This document shows positions 26,717 to 33,806 of a stretch of DNA of 64,000 nt, one piece after another. The DNA comes from Sphingomonas telluris. GTDB lineage: Bacteria; Pseudomonadota; Alphaproteobacteria; Sphingomonadales; Sphingomonadaceae. Numbering within the stretch: position 1 is the stretch's first letter; each line of letters opens with the position of its first letter. A program made the translations under genes and the position numbers. The notes below the pieces were generated by a model, which saw only the letters and a program-made list of their open reading frames with translations, was not told the origin of the DNA and did not search any database. Location of the stretch: contig NZ_JAKZHW010000002.1 of the NCBI RefSeq assembly GCF_022568775.1, forward strand, positions 137,501-201,500, written 5' to 3'.

Positions 26717-27619
26717 CTAAGTGTAGAGGGTGCCGGTGTTGACGACGGGCTGAGTGTCGCGCTCCCCGCAGAGGACCACCATCAGGTTCGACACCATCGC
26801 CGCACGACGCTCGTCGTCGAGATGGACGACATTTTTCTCCGACAAGGCATCCAGCGCCATCTCGACCATGCCGACGGCGCCGTCGACGAGGGTCCGGCGC
26901 GCCGCGACGACGGCCTGCGCCTGTTGCCGGCGGAGCATCGCACCGGCGATCTCGGTCGCATAGGCGAGGTGCGTGAAGCCGCACTCGTCAATGGTGATGC
27001 CGGCGACCGCGAGACGCGCGATCAGCTCCTTGCGAAGCTCCACTCCGACCTCGTCGTGATTGCCGCGGAGAGTGATCTCCTTGTGCTCGAAGTCGTCATA
27101 GGGATAGCGCGAGCCGACGGTGCGGATCGCGGCCTCCACCTGGACTTTCACAAACTCCTTGTAGTCGTCGACGTCGAACAGGGCCTGCGCCGTGTCCACC
27201 ACGCGCCAGACGATCTGGGCAGCGATCTCAATGGGATTGCCGCGAAGGTCGTTCACCTTGATGCGGTCGGAAATGAAATTGACCGCGCGGACCGACACCT
27301 TCTTGCGGGCCATCCACGGCCATACCCACCGCAGACCGGTGCTGCGATCGGTGCCGCGGTAGTCGCCGAACAGGGTGATCGCTGCGGCCTGGTTCGGCTG
27401 CAGCATGAAGAAGCCGCTGAGGATCAGAACGGCTAGCAATGACGCCCCCAACGTCGTCCATAGAAAGAGCCCCTCGCCGTGCGTCCGGATCAGCCCCAGA
27501 AACCCGAAACCGCCCATCACGATGCAGAGCAAGAGAAGGAACAGCATCAAATAGCCGCTCGTCGTTCCGGCCGACCGCTCGGTGCTGGCCTTTAGTGCAA
27601 TCACATCCCCTGTAGACAC
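26717..27619 (-). CDS. SPFH (stomatin/prohibitin-like) membrane protein
   Basis: 300 aa. Two membrane helices lie at about 22-44 and 52-73, followed by an SPFH domain (from MLQPNQAAAITLFGDYRG to the GFTHLAYA region) and a C-terminal helix beginning RRQQAQAVVAARRTLVDGAVGM, typical of slipin-type scaffolds. Such proteins oligomerise on membranes and organise lipid microdomains. I start at GTG 27619 because GGAGG is five nt upstream. A good promoter with a palindromic start region lies at 27633-27676, and the RHH gene follows immediately. Confidence 0.88.
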   Translation of the reverse strand: MSTGDVIALKASTERSAGTTSGYLMLFLLLLCIVMGGFGFLGLIRTHGEGLFLWTTLGASLLAVLILSGFFMLQPNQAAAITLFGDYRGTDRSTGLRWVWPWMARKKVSVRAVNFISDRIKVNDLRGNPIEIAAQIVWRVVDTAQALFDVDDYKEFVKVQVEAAIRTVGSRYPYDDFEHKEITLRGNHDEVGVELRKELIARLAVAGITIDECGFTHLAYATEIAGAMLRRQQAQAVVAARRTLVDGAVGMVEMALDALSEKNVVHLDDERRAAMVSNLMVVLCGERDTQPVVNTGTLYT

Positions 27620-27632
27620 GAATGCCTCCTTC

Positions 27633-27676
27633 GATAATCTGATATCATCATTATATCGCAGCCGTAGCGGAGTCAA
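27633..27676 (-). promoter_or_regulatory. Sigma-70-like promoter with palindrome for SPFH-RHH
   Basis: On the minus strand TTGACT (27671-27676) and a perfect TATAAT (27650-27655) are separated by 15 nt. Immediately downstream, TGATATCA (27640-27647) is a perfect palindrome around the expected start point, flanked by imperfect arms GATAAT and ATTAT. The AT-rich block stands out from its GC-rich surroundings and could be an operator. Confidence 0.6.
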
Positions 27677-27719
27677 TCAGCTCGCTTTCAGGGTCCCGGC
27701 TCTGCTAGGCGCGCAGCCG

Positions 27720-28646
27720 ATGCCCCGTCCTCAATGGAAACTCGTAATTCATGGCGGCGCCGGCGCGATGCGGCCTGCCCATGGCGACTCCGACCATGAG
27801 CAGCGCGCCCGCCAGGGTTTGCGCGATGCGCTCGATGCGGGTGCTGCAGTTCTCGCCGACGGAGGGAAGTCGGTAGACGCCGTCGAGGCCGCCGTGCGCG
27901 TCCTCGAGGACGATGCCTGCTTCAACGCGGGTCGAGGTTCGACGCTGAATGCGGAAGGGCTCGTCGAGCTCGATGCGGCGATCATGGACGGCAGCAACCG
28001 CCGGGCCGGAGCCGTCGCCGGGCTGAAGACGACGCGCGCGCCGATCAGTCTCGCGCGCATCCTGATGGAGCGAGGACCGCACGTCTTCCTGTCCTATGAA
28101 GGCGCGGACCGCATGGCTCACGAGGCCGGGCTGGAGCAGGTCGACAACAGCTGGTTCGTAACCGGCGAGCGCCGCCGCCAACTCGACGAGCTGATGGCGA
28201 AGGGCGGTTTCGATGCGGACGTGAAGTACGGCACGGTCGGAGCGGTCGCCGTCGATACGTCGGGCCATATCGCCGCAGCGACTTCGACCGGCGGGCTGAC
28301 TGCCAAGCAGTGGGGCCGCATCGGCGATTCTCCGCTGATTGGCGCGGGCACCTATGCCGACGATCGCTCGGCGGCCGTTTCCGCGACAGGCTCAGGCGAG
28401 TATTTCATCCGCGCGGTCGCCGCACACCAACTCGCCGAGCGCATGCGGCTGGCGGGTGAGTCGCTTCAGGAGGCGCTCGACGGCGTTCTTGAGGACATTC
28501 GCGAGCTCGGCGGGCTTGGCGGCATGATCGCGGTCGCGCCGACCGGCGAGGCGGCCTGGGGCTTTACCACTCGGGCGATGTACCGCGGCATCGCCGATGC
28601 GGAGACGCGGAACGTCGCGATCTACGCCGAGGAGGACGAGCGGTAG
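27720..28646 (+). CDS. iaaA: Isoaspartyl peptidase/L-asparaginase (Ntn hydrolase)
   Basis: 308 aa plant-type asparaginase that removes isoaspartyl residues from peptides or hydrolyses asparagine. It is made as a precursor that cleaves itself before Thr172 (VKYGTVGAVAVD), which becomes the catalytic nucleophile. The N-terminal LVIHGGAGAM and NAGRGSTLN, and the later GSGEYFIRAV, are family motifs. The start at ATG 27720 gives the usual N-terminus; 46 additional open codons upstream run into the SPFH promoter. It marks the right border of the accessory segment. It overlaps the convergent acyltransferase-like gene by 25 nt. Confidence 0.92.
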   Translation: MPRPQWKLVIHGGAGAMRPAHGDSDHEQRARQGLRDALDAGAAVLADGGKSVDAVEAAVRVLEDDACFNAGRGSTLNAEGLVELDAAIMDGSNRRAGAVAGLKTTRAPISLARILMERGPHVFLSYEGADRMAHEAGLEQVDNSWFVTGERRRQLDELMAKGGFDADVKYGTVGAVAVDTSGHIAAATSTGGLTAKQWGRIGDSPLIGAGTYADDRSAAVSATGSGEYFIRAVAAHQLAERMRLAGESLQEALDGVLEDIRELGGLGGMIAVAPTGEAAWGFTTRAMYRGIADAETRNVAIYAEEDER

Positions 28647-29761
28647 GGCAGCGACTTCCGCAGCCACTCCACCTCGCTGTCGATCGCCTCTCGCTCCTCG
28701 TCGAGGAACCGTGCCACCGCACGCCGGAAACCCGGATCGACAATGAAGTGCGCCGACTTGGTGATGACCGGCTCGTAGCCGCGCGCAAGCTTGTGCTCGC
28801 CCTGGGCGCCGGCCTGGACGTACTTTAGCCCGTTGGCGATCGCCCATTCGATGGCTTGGTAATAGCAGAGCTCGAAGTGAAGGAACTGCACCTCCCCAAC
28901 CGCACCCCAGTAACGGCCATAGAGCGTGTCGGCACCGATCAGGTTGAGCGCTCCCGCAATCGGCTGCCCGTCGCGCAGGGCCAGGAACAGCAGCAGGCGG
29001 TCGCCCAAGCTCTCGCCGATCAGGTCGAAGAACCGGCGGGCCAGGTAGGGCCGGCCCCACTTCCGCGAGCCCGTGTCCTGATAGAAGTGCCACATCCACT
29101 CCCATTCGGCCGTGCCGATTTCGGATCCGCGTAGAGCGACGAAGTCGAGGTCCTTGCGGGCGGCAGCGCGTTCCTTGCGGATCGCCTTGCGCTTGCGGCT
29201 GGCGAGGGCGTCGAGGAAGTCGTCGAAGTCGCGGTAGCCGCGGTTTTCCCAATGGTACTGGATGCCGTGCCGCATCAGCCAGCCGCGCCGCTCGCACTCC
29301 GCGGCATCGGCGTCGCTCAGGAAGGTGATGTGAGCGGAGGACATCTCGTTCTGAGCCGCTACTGCCTCGGCTGCGGCAAGCAGAAACTGTGGCGAGCTTC
29401 CGAGCAGGCGCGGCCCCGGCACCGGTGTGAAGGGTACGGCGATCTGCAGCTTCGGATAGTAGCCGCCGCCAGCCCGCTCGAACGCATCGGCCCAGCCGTG
29501 GTCGAAAACATATTCGCCCTGGCTATGCGTCTTCAGATAGGCGGGTGCCGCGGCGATGAGATGGTCGGCATCATCCTCGACGAGGATCGCCGCAGGCGTC
29601 CAGCCGGTGCCCTTGCCGACGCTTCCCGATTCCTCGAGGGCCGACAGGAAGGCATGGCTGACAAATGGATCGTCGGCGGCGAGCCGGTCCCATGCCGGCC
29701 CGTTAAGCCCGCCTACGCCGGAGGCGAGCTTGGCAATGACTTCGGTTTCACGGTCGGCCAT
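28622..29761 (-). CDS. GNAT-like acyltransferase family protein (DUF482/COG3146 type)
   Basis: 379 aa, with a FemAB/GNAT-type fold. Family features are PFVSHAFLSALEESGSVG, GWTPAAILVE, and the C-terminal GALNLIGADTLYGRYWG and CYYQAIEWAIANGLKYVQAGAQGEHK, after which comes the typical arginine-free tail. The family's substrate is not known; peptidoglycan-related or peptidyl acyl transfer has been suggested. The ATG at 29761 overlaps the end of the GDPD gene by 14 nt, suggesting coupled translation. Another 40 in-frame codons upstream are only the shadow of that gene. Confidence 0.84.
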   Translation of the reverse strand: MADRETEVIAKLASGVGGLNGPAWDRLAADDPFVSHAFLSALEESGSVGKGTGWTPAAILVEDDADHLIAAAPAYLKTHSQGEYVFDHGWADAFERAGGGYYPKLQIAVPFTPVPGPRLLGSSPQFLLAAAEAVAAQNEMSSAHITFLSDADAAECERRGWLMRHGIQYHWENRGYRDFDDFLDALASRKRKAIRKERAAARKDLDFVALRGSEIGTAEWEWMWHFYQDTGSRKWGRPYLARRFFDLIGESLGDRLLLFLALRDGQPIAGALNLIGADTLYGRYWGAVGEVQFLHFELCYYQAIEWAIANGLKYVQAGAQGEHKLARGYEPVITKSAHFIVDPGFRRAVARFLDEEREAIDSEVEWLRKSLPYRSSSSA

Positions 29762-30458
29762 CGGCTTCCCAGATGAGGGCGTCGGCATGAACCTGCGCTT
29801 GCGCCCGGTCTTCGGGGGTTCGGATCGTCCAGCTGTAGACGGGCATGCGCTCACGGAGGCGAGCGACCCAGGGCTTGGCAAGCGCGGTGCGCTCGACCGC
29901 CACGAAATCGGGATCGGCGAGTGAGACGGCGATCCGCCGCCGCAGTGCGGGCAAACGATCGCGAATGACGAGACCCCTCCGGATGTCGGGCATGTTGGTC
30001 TTGAGCAGCCGCGAGATACGCGGGTCGAAGCTCATTACTCCAAAGGGGCCACGGTAGTCCGCGAGGCCCGTCTTCAACGCGGGCATCCAGCGCCAAATGT
30101 CGCCGTCGACCTTGACCTCCAGCAGCAGCGGCACCTCGCCGTTCACCAGTGCGAGCAGGCTCTCGAGCGTCGGGATCGGCCCTTCACCGACCTTCAAGCG
30201 CGTCAGCTCCGCGTGCGTGGATCGCCCGATGACGAGCGGGCTCGAGCACATCCGCCACGCATCACGGTCGTGGAACACGAGCACCTGATTGTCGGCGGTC
30301 AGCCGCAGGTCGCATTCAATCCCCGCACCGAGTTCGAGCGCTGCGGCGAAAGATATTAGGCTATTCTCTGGAAAGCCGGAGCCATAGTGGAGGCCCCGGT
30401 GTGCGAACCCCTTGGGTCCGGGATCGAGCGAGTCAGTCCCTGACCGCGACGATCGCAT
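29748..30458 (-). CDS. Glycerophosphodiester phosphodiesterase family protein
   Basis: 236 aa cytoplasmic GDPD that hydrolyses glycerophosphodiesters to glycerol-3-phosphate and an alcohol. The catalytic HRG is in FAHRGLHYGSGFPENS (near residue 18), the metal ligands follow in ELGAGIECDLRLTADNQVLVFHD, and LLLEVKVDG is the conserved Glu/Lys strand. No signal peptide is seen. The best start is ATG 30458 (MRSSRSGTDSL), inside the RidA gene by 26 nt. The tail ALIWEADGRP overlaps the next gene. It releases phosphate-containing glycerol but has no Pho box nearby. Confidence 0.88.
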   Translation of the reverse strand: MRSSRSGTDSLDPGPKGFAHRGLHYGSGFPENSLISFAAALELGAGIECDLRLTADNQVLVFHDRDAWRMCSSPLVIGRSTHAELTRLKVGEGPIPTLESLLALVNGEVPLLLEVKVDGDIWRWMPALKTGLADYRGPFGVMSFDPRISRLLKTNMPDIRRGLVIRDRLPALRRRIAVSLADPDFVAVERTALAKPWVARLRERMPVYSWTIRTPEDRAQAQVHADALIWEADGRP

Positions 30459-30894
30459 CCACTTCGACGGCAACGCCGAGCGGCAGGACGGTAACGCCGA
30501 CCGCGCTGCGTGCATGACGACCCGCCTCGCCGAACACTTCCTGCATCAGCTCGGAAGCGCCGTTCGCGACCTTGGGCTGGTCCGTAAAGGACGGATCACT
30601 GTTCACGAATACGCCCAGCTTCACGATACGCTCGACACGGTCGAGCGAGCCGAGCGCGGCCTTCATCTGGGCGAGCAGCATGATCCCGCAGCGGCGCGCG
30701 GCAGCGATGCCGCGTTCCAGGTTCATGTCCTCGCCGAGACGGCCGAGAATGAGGTTGCCATCCTCGTTGAAGCTGATCTGTCCGGAGATGTGCAGGAGCC
30801 CGCCCTGTTCGACCGCCGGAACGTAGGACGCGACGGGGGCTGCAGGCTGCGGAAGGGTGATGCCGAGTTCTTCGAGGCGCTGGTCGATGCTCAT
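30433..30894 (-). CDS. RidA-family deaminase
   Basis: 153 aa member of the YjgF/YER057c/UK114 family, which hydrolyses reactive enamine/imine intermediates released by PLP enzymes. Typical segments are LLHISGQISFNEDGNLILGRLG and the C-terminal GRHARSAVGVTVLPLGVAVEVDAIVAV, the latter containing the substrate-binding arginine and the glutamate near the end. The N-terminal helix MSIDQRLEELGITLPQPAAPVAS marks the longer subfamily. It precedes the GDPD gene with overlap and is 33 nt downstream of the SDR gene. Confidence 0.92.
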   Translation of the reverse strand: MSIDQRLEELGITLPQPAAPVASYVPAVEQGGLLHISGQISFNEDGNLILGRLGEDMNLERGIAAARRCGIMLLAQMKAALGSLDRVERIVKLGVFVNSDPSFTDQPKVANGASELMQEVFGEAGRHARSAVGVTVLPLGVAVEVDAIVAVRD

Positions 30895-30927
30895 GGATCG
30901 GGCCTCAACACCCGCGAGCGCTCCGGG

Positions 30928-31674
30928 TCAAGACTCGCGGTTCACCGCGAAGCCGGCCCAGCTCTGGTTCACCGGCATCAGCTCGATCGTATTGATGTTG
31001 AGATGCGGCGGCAGGTTCGCGAGCCAACAGAAGAGATCGGCATGATCCTCGGCGGTCATCGGGTTCATGTTCGCGTACAGTGCGTCCGAGGCGGCCTGGT
31101 TGCCACCTGTCCGCACCACAGTGAACTCTGTCTCTGCCATCCCTGGCTCGACCGACGTCACGCGGACGCCCGTACCCGCCAGGTCGCAGCGCAGGTCGAG
31201 CGAAAACTGGCGCACGAACGCCTTGGTGCCGGCGTAGACCGCACCGCCCTTGTACGGATAGTTCGCGGCGACCGAGGACAGGTTGATGATCTGGCCCTTC
31301 CGCTCGATGAGCTTGGGCAGGAGCGCGCGGGTCAGCGCCACGAGGCCGACGACATTGGTATCGATGACCTCCTGAAGCCGCGCCCAGTCGGTTTCGGGCA
31401 GCGATGAGGTCGGGGGCGCTCCGCCCGCATTGTTGAGAAGCAGGTCGATCTCGCTCCACGGCGCCGACAGCTTGGCGAGGCTCTCGACAGCTTCGAGGTC
31501 GCGCATATCGATCTCGAGCGGAAGGAGAGCATCGTCGAGTTCTTCCTGCAGCTCGCGCAGGCGCTCGGCCCGTCGGCCGGTGCCGACCACGCGCCATCCC
31601 TCTTTCGCGAAGCGGCGGGCCGCGGCCCTGCCGAAACCCGACGTCGCGCCGGTGATCAGGATGGTCTTGGTCAT
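30928..31674 (-). CDS. SDR-family oxidoreductase (YdfG-like)
   Basis: 248 aa NAD(P)-dependent short-chain dehydrogenase. The cofactor motif is ITGATSGFGRAAARRF (about 6-21) followed by TGRR, and NNAGG is the second motif. The catalytic Ser and the YxxxK pair are in NLSSVAANYPYKGGAVYAGTKAFV. The overall pattern resembles YdfG, which acts on 3-hydroxy acids such as L-allo-threonine. The ATG at 31674 overlaps the HAD gene stop as ATGA. The substrate is uncertain. Confidence 0.9.
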   Translation of the reverse strand: MTKTILITGATSGFGRAAARRFAKEGWRVVGTGRRAERLRELQEELDDALLPLEIDMRDLEAVESLAKLSAPWSEIDLLLNNAGGAPPTSSLPETDWARLQEVIDTNVVGLVALTRALLPKLIERKGQIINLSSVAANYPYKGGAVYAGTKAFVRQFSLDLRCDLAGTGVRVTSVEPGMAETEFTVVRTGGNQAASDALYANMNPMTAEDHADLFCWLANLPPHLNINTIELMPVNQSWAGFAVNRES

Positions 31675-32288
31675 GGCTTCTCCGAGAATCGGTCGAGGAT
31701 CCAGTCGCACGCCTCCGGCCAGTCGTCGATGCGGGCATGCGCATGCTCGGCAGCGGGAACGGCCGGCGCGACGCGAGGCTCCGCGATCATGTGCAGGCGC
31801 CAGACCTTTGGGGCGTGCTTCGCGACCGAAGCATGGTGGATCGGCAGATCGTCGACGAAGGTCGTGCTCGACGGCTTGCGCTCGCGGACGAGCTTCCGGA
31901 CCGGAACGCCTTTCCCGCCCGAGTTACAGATGACGTCATGACGTATGCCGTGGCTGGCAAGCTGGTCGACGCGCCAGGGATGCGCCTCGTTGCCGAGGTT
32001 GGTGAGGATCACGATGTCCGCGACCTCGCCGATCCGGCCTAGCGCTTCCACGGCGCCCGGAACTAGGGTCTGGCGATGCATCTCGCCCCGGAAGAAGGCG
32101 TCGAGCAGGATCCACGTCTGGTCGAGCGCGAGCACCTCGCCCGTGTCGAGTTTGACCATCGCGTCCGAAAAGCGGCCGGTGGTGTAGTCGAAGCGCACGT
32201 TATGCTCCGCCTCCAGCCATTCGGCGAAGTGGCTGACCATGTGCAGCAGCACTTCGTCGCAGTCGGTGATCAGCAGCGGACGCTTCAA
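31671..32288 (-). CDS. HAD-family hydrolase
   Basis: 205 aa haloacid-dehalogenase-superfamily phosphatase. The DxD-like nucleophile motif is LLITDCDEVLLH (near residues 5-16), the Ser/Thr motif is IVILTNLGNEAH, and FVDDLPIHHASV carries the C-terminal acidic metal ligands. The second position of the nucleophile motif is Cys rather than Asp-x-Asp strictly spaced (D-C-D), which still preserves both aspartates. It starts with TTG 32288, overlapping the DUF3572 stop (TTGA), and ends in ATGA with the SDR gene. The substrate is unknown. Confidence 0.84.
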   Translation of the reverse strand: MKRPLLITDCDEVLLHMVSHFAEWLEAEHNVRFDYTTGRFSDAMVKLDTGEVLALDQTWILLDAFFRGEMHRQTLVPGAVEALGRIGEVADIVILTNLGNEAHPWRVDQLASHGIRHDVICNSGGKGVPVRKLVRERKPSSTTFVDDLPIHHASVAKHAPKVWRLHMIAEPRVAPAVPAAEHAHARIDDWPEACDWILDRFSEKP

Positions 32289-32551
32289 GCTTCGAGTTCC
32301 TCTCGTGCCGCGACCAGCTCTTGCGGCTTGACCCCGATCGCCTCGGCGACGTTGAGCAGGTCGGGTTCATGCCCTTCGAGGAAACGGAGCAGGGCGGCAA
32401 GCAGATCGGGGTCGCTGGCGCGCTCCCGCAACTCGTCTGTGCCGATACCGGACAGGTCGAGGAACCGCTGGGCCCGCCGTTCGTCGGTGAACGTGGCGGC
32501 CAAAGCGGACAGGGCGAGCGCCTCGGCGTCATTTGTCGAGCGGGGCAGCAT
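32285..32551 (-). CDS. DUF3572 family protein
   Basis: 88 aa helical protein of unknown function, family DUF3572, which is commonly encoded beside divK-type regulators in alphaproteobacteria. Segments ALALSALAATFTDERRAQRFL, DLSGIGTDELRERASDP and LLAALLRFLEGHEPDLL give the family pattern. It is divergent from the DivK-like gene with a 31-nt gap and is the first gene of the run to HAD, SDR and beyond, joined by 4-nt overlaps. Confidence 0.85.
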   Translation of the reverse strand: MLPRSTNDAEALALSALAATFTDERRAQRFLDLSGIGTDELRERASDPDLLAALLRFLEGHEPDLLNVAEAIGVKPQELVAAREELEA

Positions 32552-32582
32552 GCCTTAGATCGTTCGGAATGGAATTTCGGGG

Positions 32583-32990
32583 GTGGATTGCTTGGCCAAG
32601 ATCCTGATTGTCGAGGACAACGCCCTCAACATCAAGCTGTTCTGCGACCTGCTTGCCGCCCACGGCCATGAGCCGGAGGCGGTGACGGACAGCCGGCTGG
32701 CGCTGGAGGCCGCGCAGAACTTCTCGCCCGACCTCGTCATCACCGACATCCAGCTTCCGCACGTGAGCGGGCTCGAGCTGATCCGCCTCATCCGGGCCGA
32801 CGAGAAGCTGAAGGAAGTGCCGATCATGGCGGTGACCGCCTATGCGTCGGTCGGCGACGAAGAGCGCATCCGAGGCGCAGGAGCGGAATCCTACGTAACC
32901 AAGCCGATATCGGTGGCCCGCTTCGTCCAGGAAGTGGATTCGCTGCTAGCCCGCAAGGAGCCGGTCGGCGAGCACGCCTTGCACCCCTAA
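32583..32990 (+). CDS. divK: DivK-like single-domain response regulator
   Basis: A stand-alone receiver domain of about 130 aa with no output domain. It shows ILIVEDNALNIKLFCDLL, the phosphoacceptor aspartate in LVITDIQLP, the Thr in AVTAYA and the Lys in YVTKPI. DivK passes phosphate signals between PleC/DivJ kinases and DivL/CckA in alphaproteobacterial cell-cycle control. GTG 32583 is the farthest reasonable start; TTG 32592 (MAKILIVED) matches relatives better and has GGGGGTGG at good spacing. Neighbouring DUF3572 and rpmG support the assignment. Confidence 0.84.
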   Translation: MDCLAKILIVEDNALNIKLFCDLLAAHGHEPEAVTDSRLALEAAQNFSPDLVITDIQLPHVSGLELIRLIRADEKLKEVPIMAVTAYASVGDEERIRGAGAESYVTKPISVARFVQEVDSLLARKEPVGEHALHP

Positions 32991-32998
32991 AGGTCGCA

Positions 32999-33033
32999 AA
33001 AGTCACGGAGAGCGGCGCTTTTGCCGTGACTTT
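32999..33033. terminator. Hairpin after divK, possibly bidirectional
   Basis: AAAGTCACGG (32999-33008) pairs perfectly with CCGTGACTTT (33024-33033) around a 15-nt loop, eight bases after the divK stop. The A and T edges give short U-runs in either transcript, so it could end divK or, less likely, rpmG transcripts. Confidence 0.55.
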
Positions 33034-33060
33034 AGCGGCGCGGAAAGCGGACATGCGAAA

Positions 33061-33091
33061 GAGCCGCCCGGCGATGATCGCATGGCGGCTC
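33061..33091 (-). terminator. Probable rpmG terminator
   Basis: GAGCCGCC (33061-33068) pairs with GGCGGCTC (33084-33091) around a 15-nt loop, about 50 nt beyond the rpmG stop. On the minus strand the stem is followed by TTTCGC, a short U-run. Confidence 0.5.
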
Positions 33092-33139
33092 CATGTAGGA
33101 CAGCCAGTAAGCTGACTGAGCGCGCGAGCGCCCAAGACC

Positions 33140-33307
33140 TTACTTGATCTTGGCTTCCTTGAACTCGACGTGCTTGCGCGCGACCGGGTCGTACTTGCGG
33201 AAGCTCATCTTCTCGGTCTGGTTCCGAGGGTTCTTCTTGGTCACATAGAAGAAGCCCGTGTCGGCCGTGCTGACGAGCTTGATCTTGACGGTTGTCGGCT
33301 TGGCCAT
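33140..33307 (-). CDS. rpmG: Ribosomal protein L33
   Basis: 55 aa component of the large ribosomal subunit. [20 protein letters not shown], then [21 protein letters not shown], is a textbook bacterial L33 of the cysteine-free type, so it does not bind zinc. The start is ATG 33307. It is convergent with the DivK-like gene across two hairpins. Confidence 0.96.
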   Translation of the reverse strand: MAKPTTVKIKLVSTADTGFFYVTKKNPRNQTEKMSFRKYDPVARKHVEFKEAKIK

Positions 33308-33459
33308 CGCGCCTTGTCCTGATTCTCGAAAAACAAAGAGAGAGCGGCGCACAGCAGCGGCCGCTCGATCGGGGGCGCAAATGGCCGCGTGGCCACAATT
33401 TGTCAAGCAGACACGGGCTTGTAACAGGTCATTAACCCTGACCGGCGAAACTCCGTTCA

Positions 33460-33765
33460 ATGACACGCCCGCTCGATCAGGTCCGCAAGCAGCTCGGTGA
33501 CCGCATCGCCGACCTCAACAAGCGCGCGGCGCGGCTGTCACCCCTCGACATACATGAGCAGATGGACGCCATCCGCGAAGTGGCTGCCGTGAACGGCCTG
33601 GCGGCTCTCGAGAGCCTTGCGCATCGCTCATCGCAGCTCGCGCTGCTTCCGGGTCACCGCATCGCTTTGCAATGCTGCCTCGAGCATATGGACGAGGCAC
33701 TCGACGGCAACGGGACGACGGACACGAACGCCATCCTCGCCGCCCTCGCCATCCGCCTTCACTAA
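33460..33765 (+). CDS. Conserved-looking helical hypothetical protein
   Basis: 101 aa, family not recognised. The sequence is predicted helical throughout: [20 protein letters not shown], then [29 protein letters not shown] and [12 protein letters not shown]. There is no signal peptide or membrane segment and there are two adjacent cysteines near residue 71. The ATG at 33460 is 152 nt from rpmG, divergently. The ligase gene follows 41 nt downstream, so they may be cotranscribed. Its size and style resemble small sphingomonad regulatory or adaptor proteins, but I would not assign a role. Confidence 0.72.
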   Translation: MTRPLDQVRKQLGDRIADLNKRAARLSPLDIHEQMDAIREVAAVNGLAALESLAHRSSQLALLPGHRIALQCCLEHMDEALDGNGTTDTNAILAALAIRLH

Positions 33766-33806
33766 AGTTTCGGCACCGCAACGCCCTTGAGGCATTGTGA
33801 TGCCCG

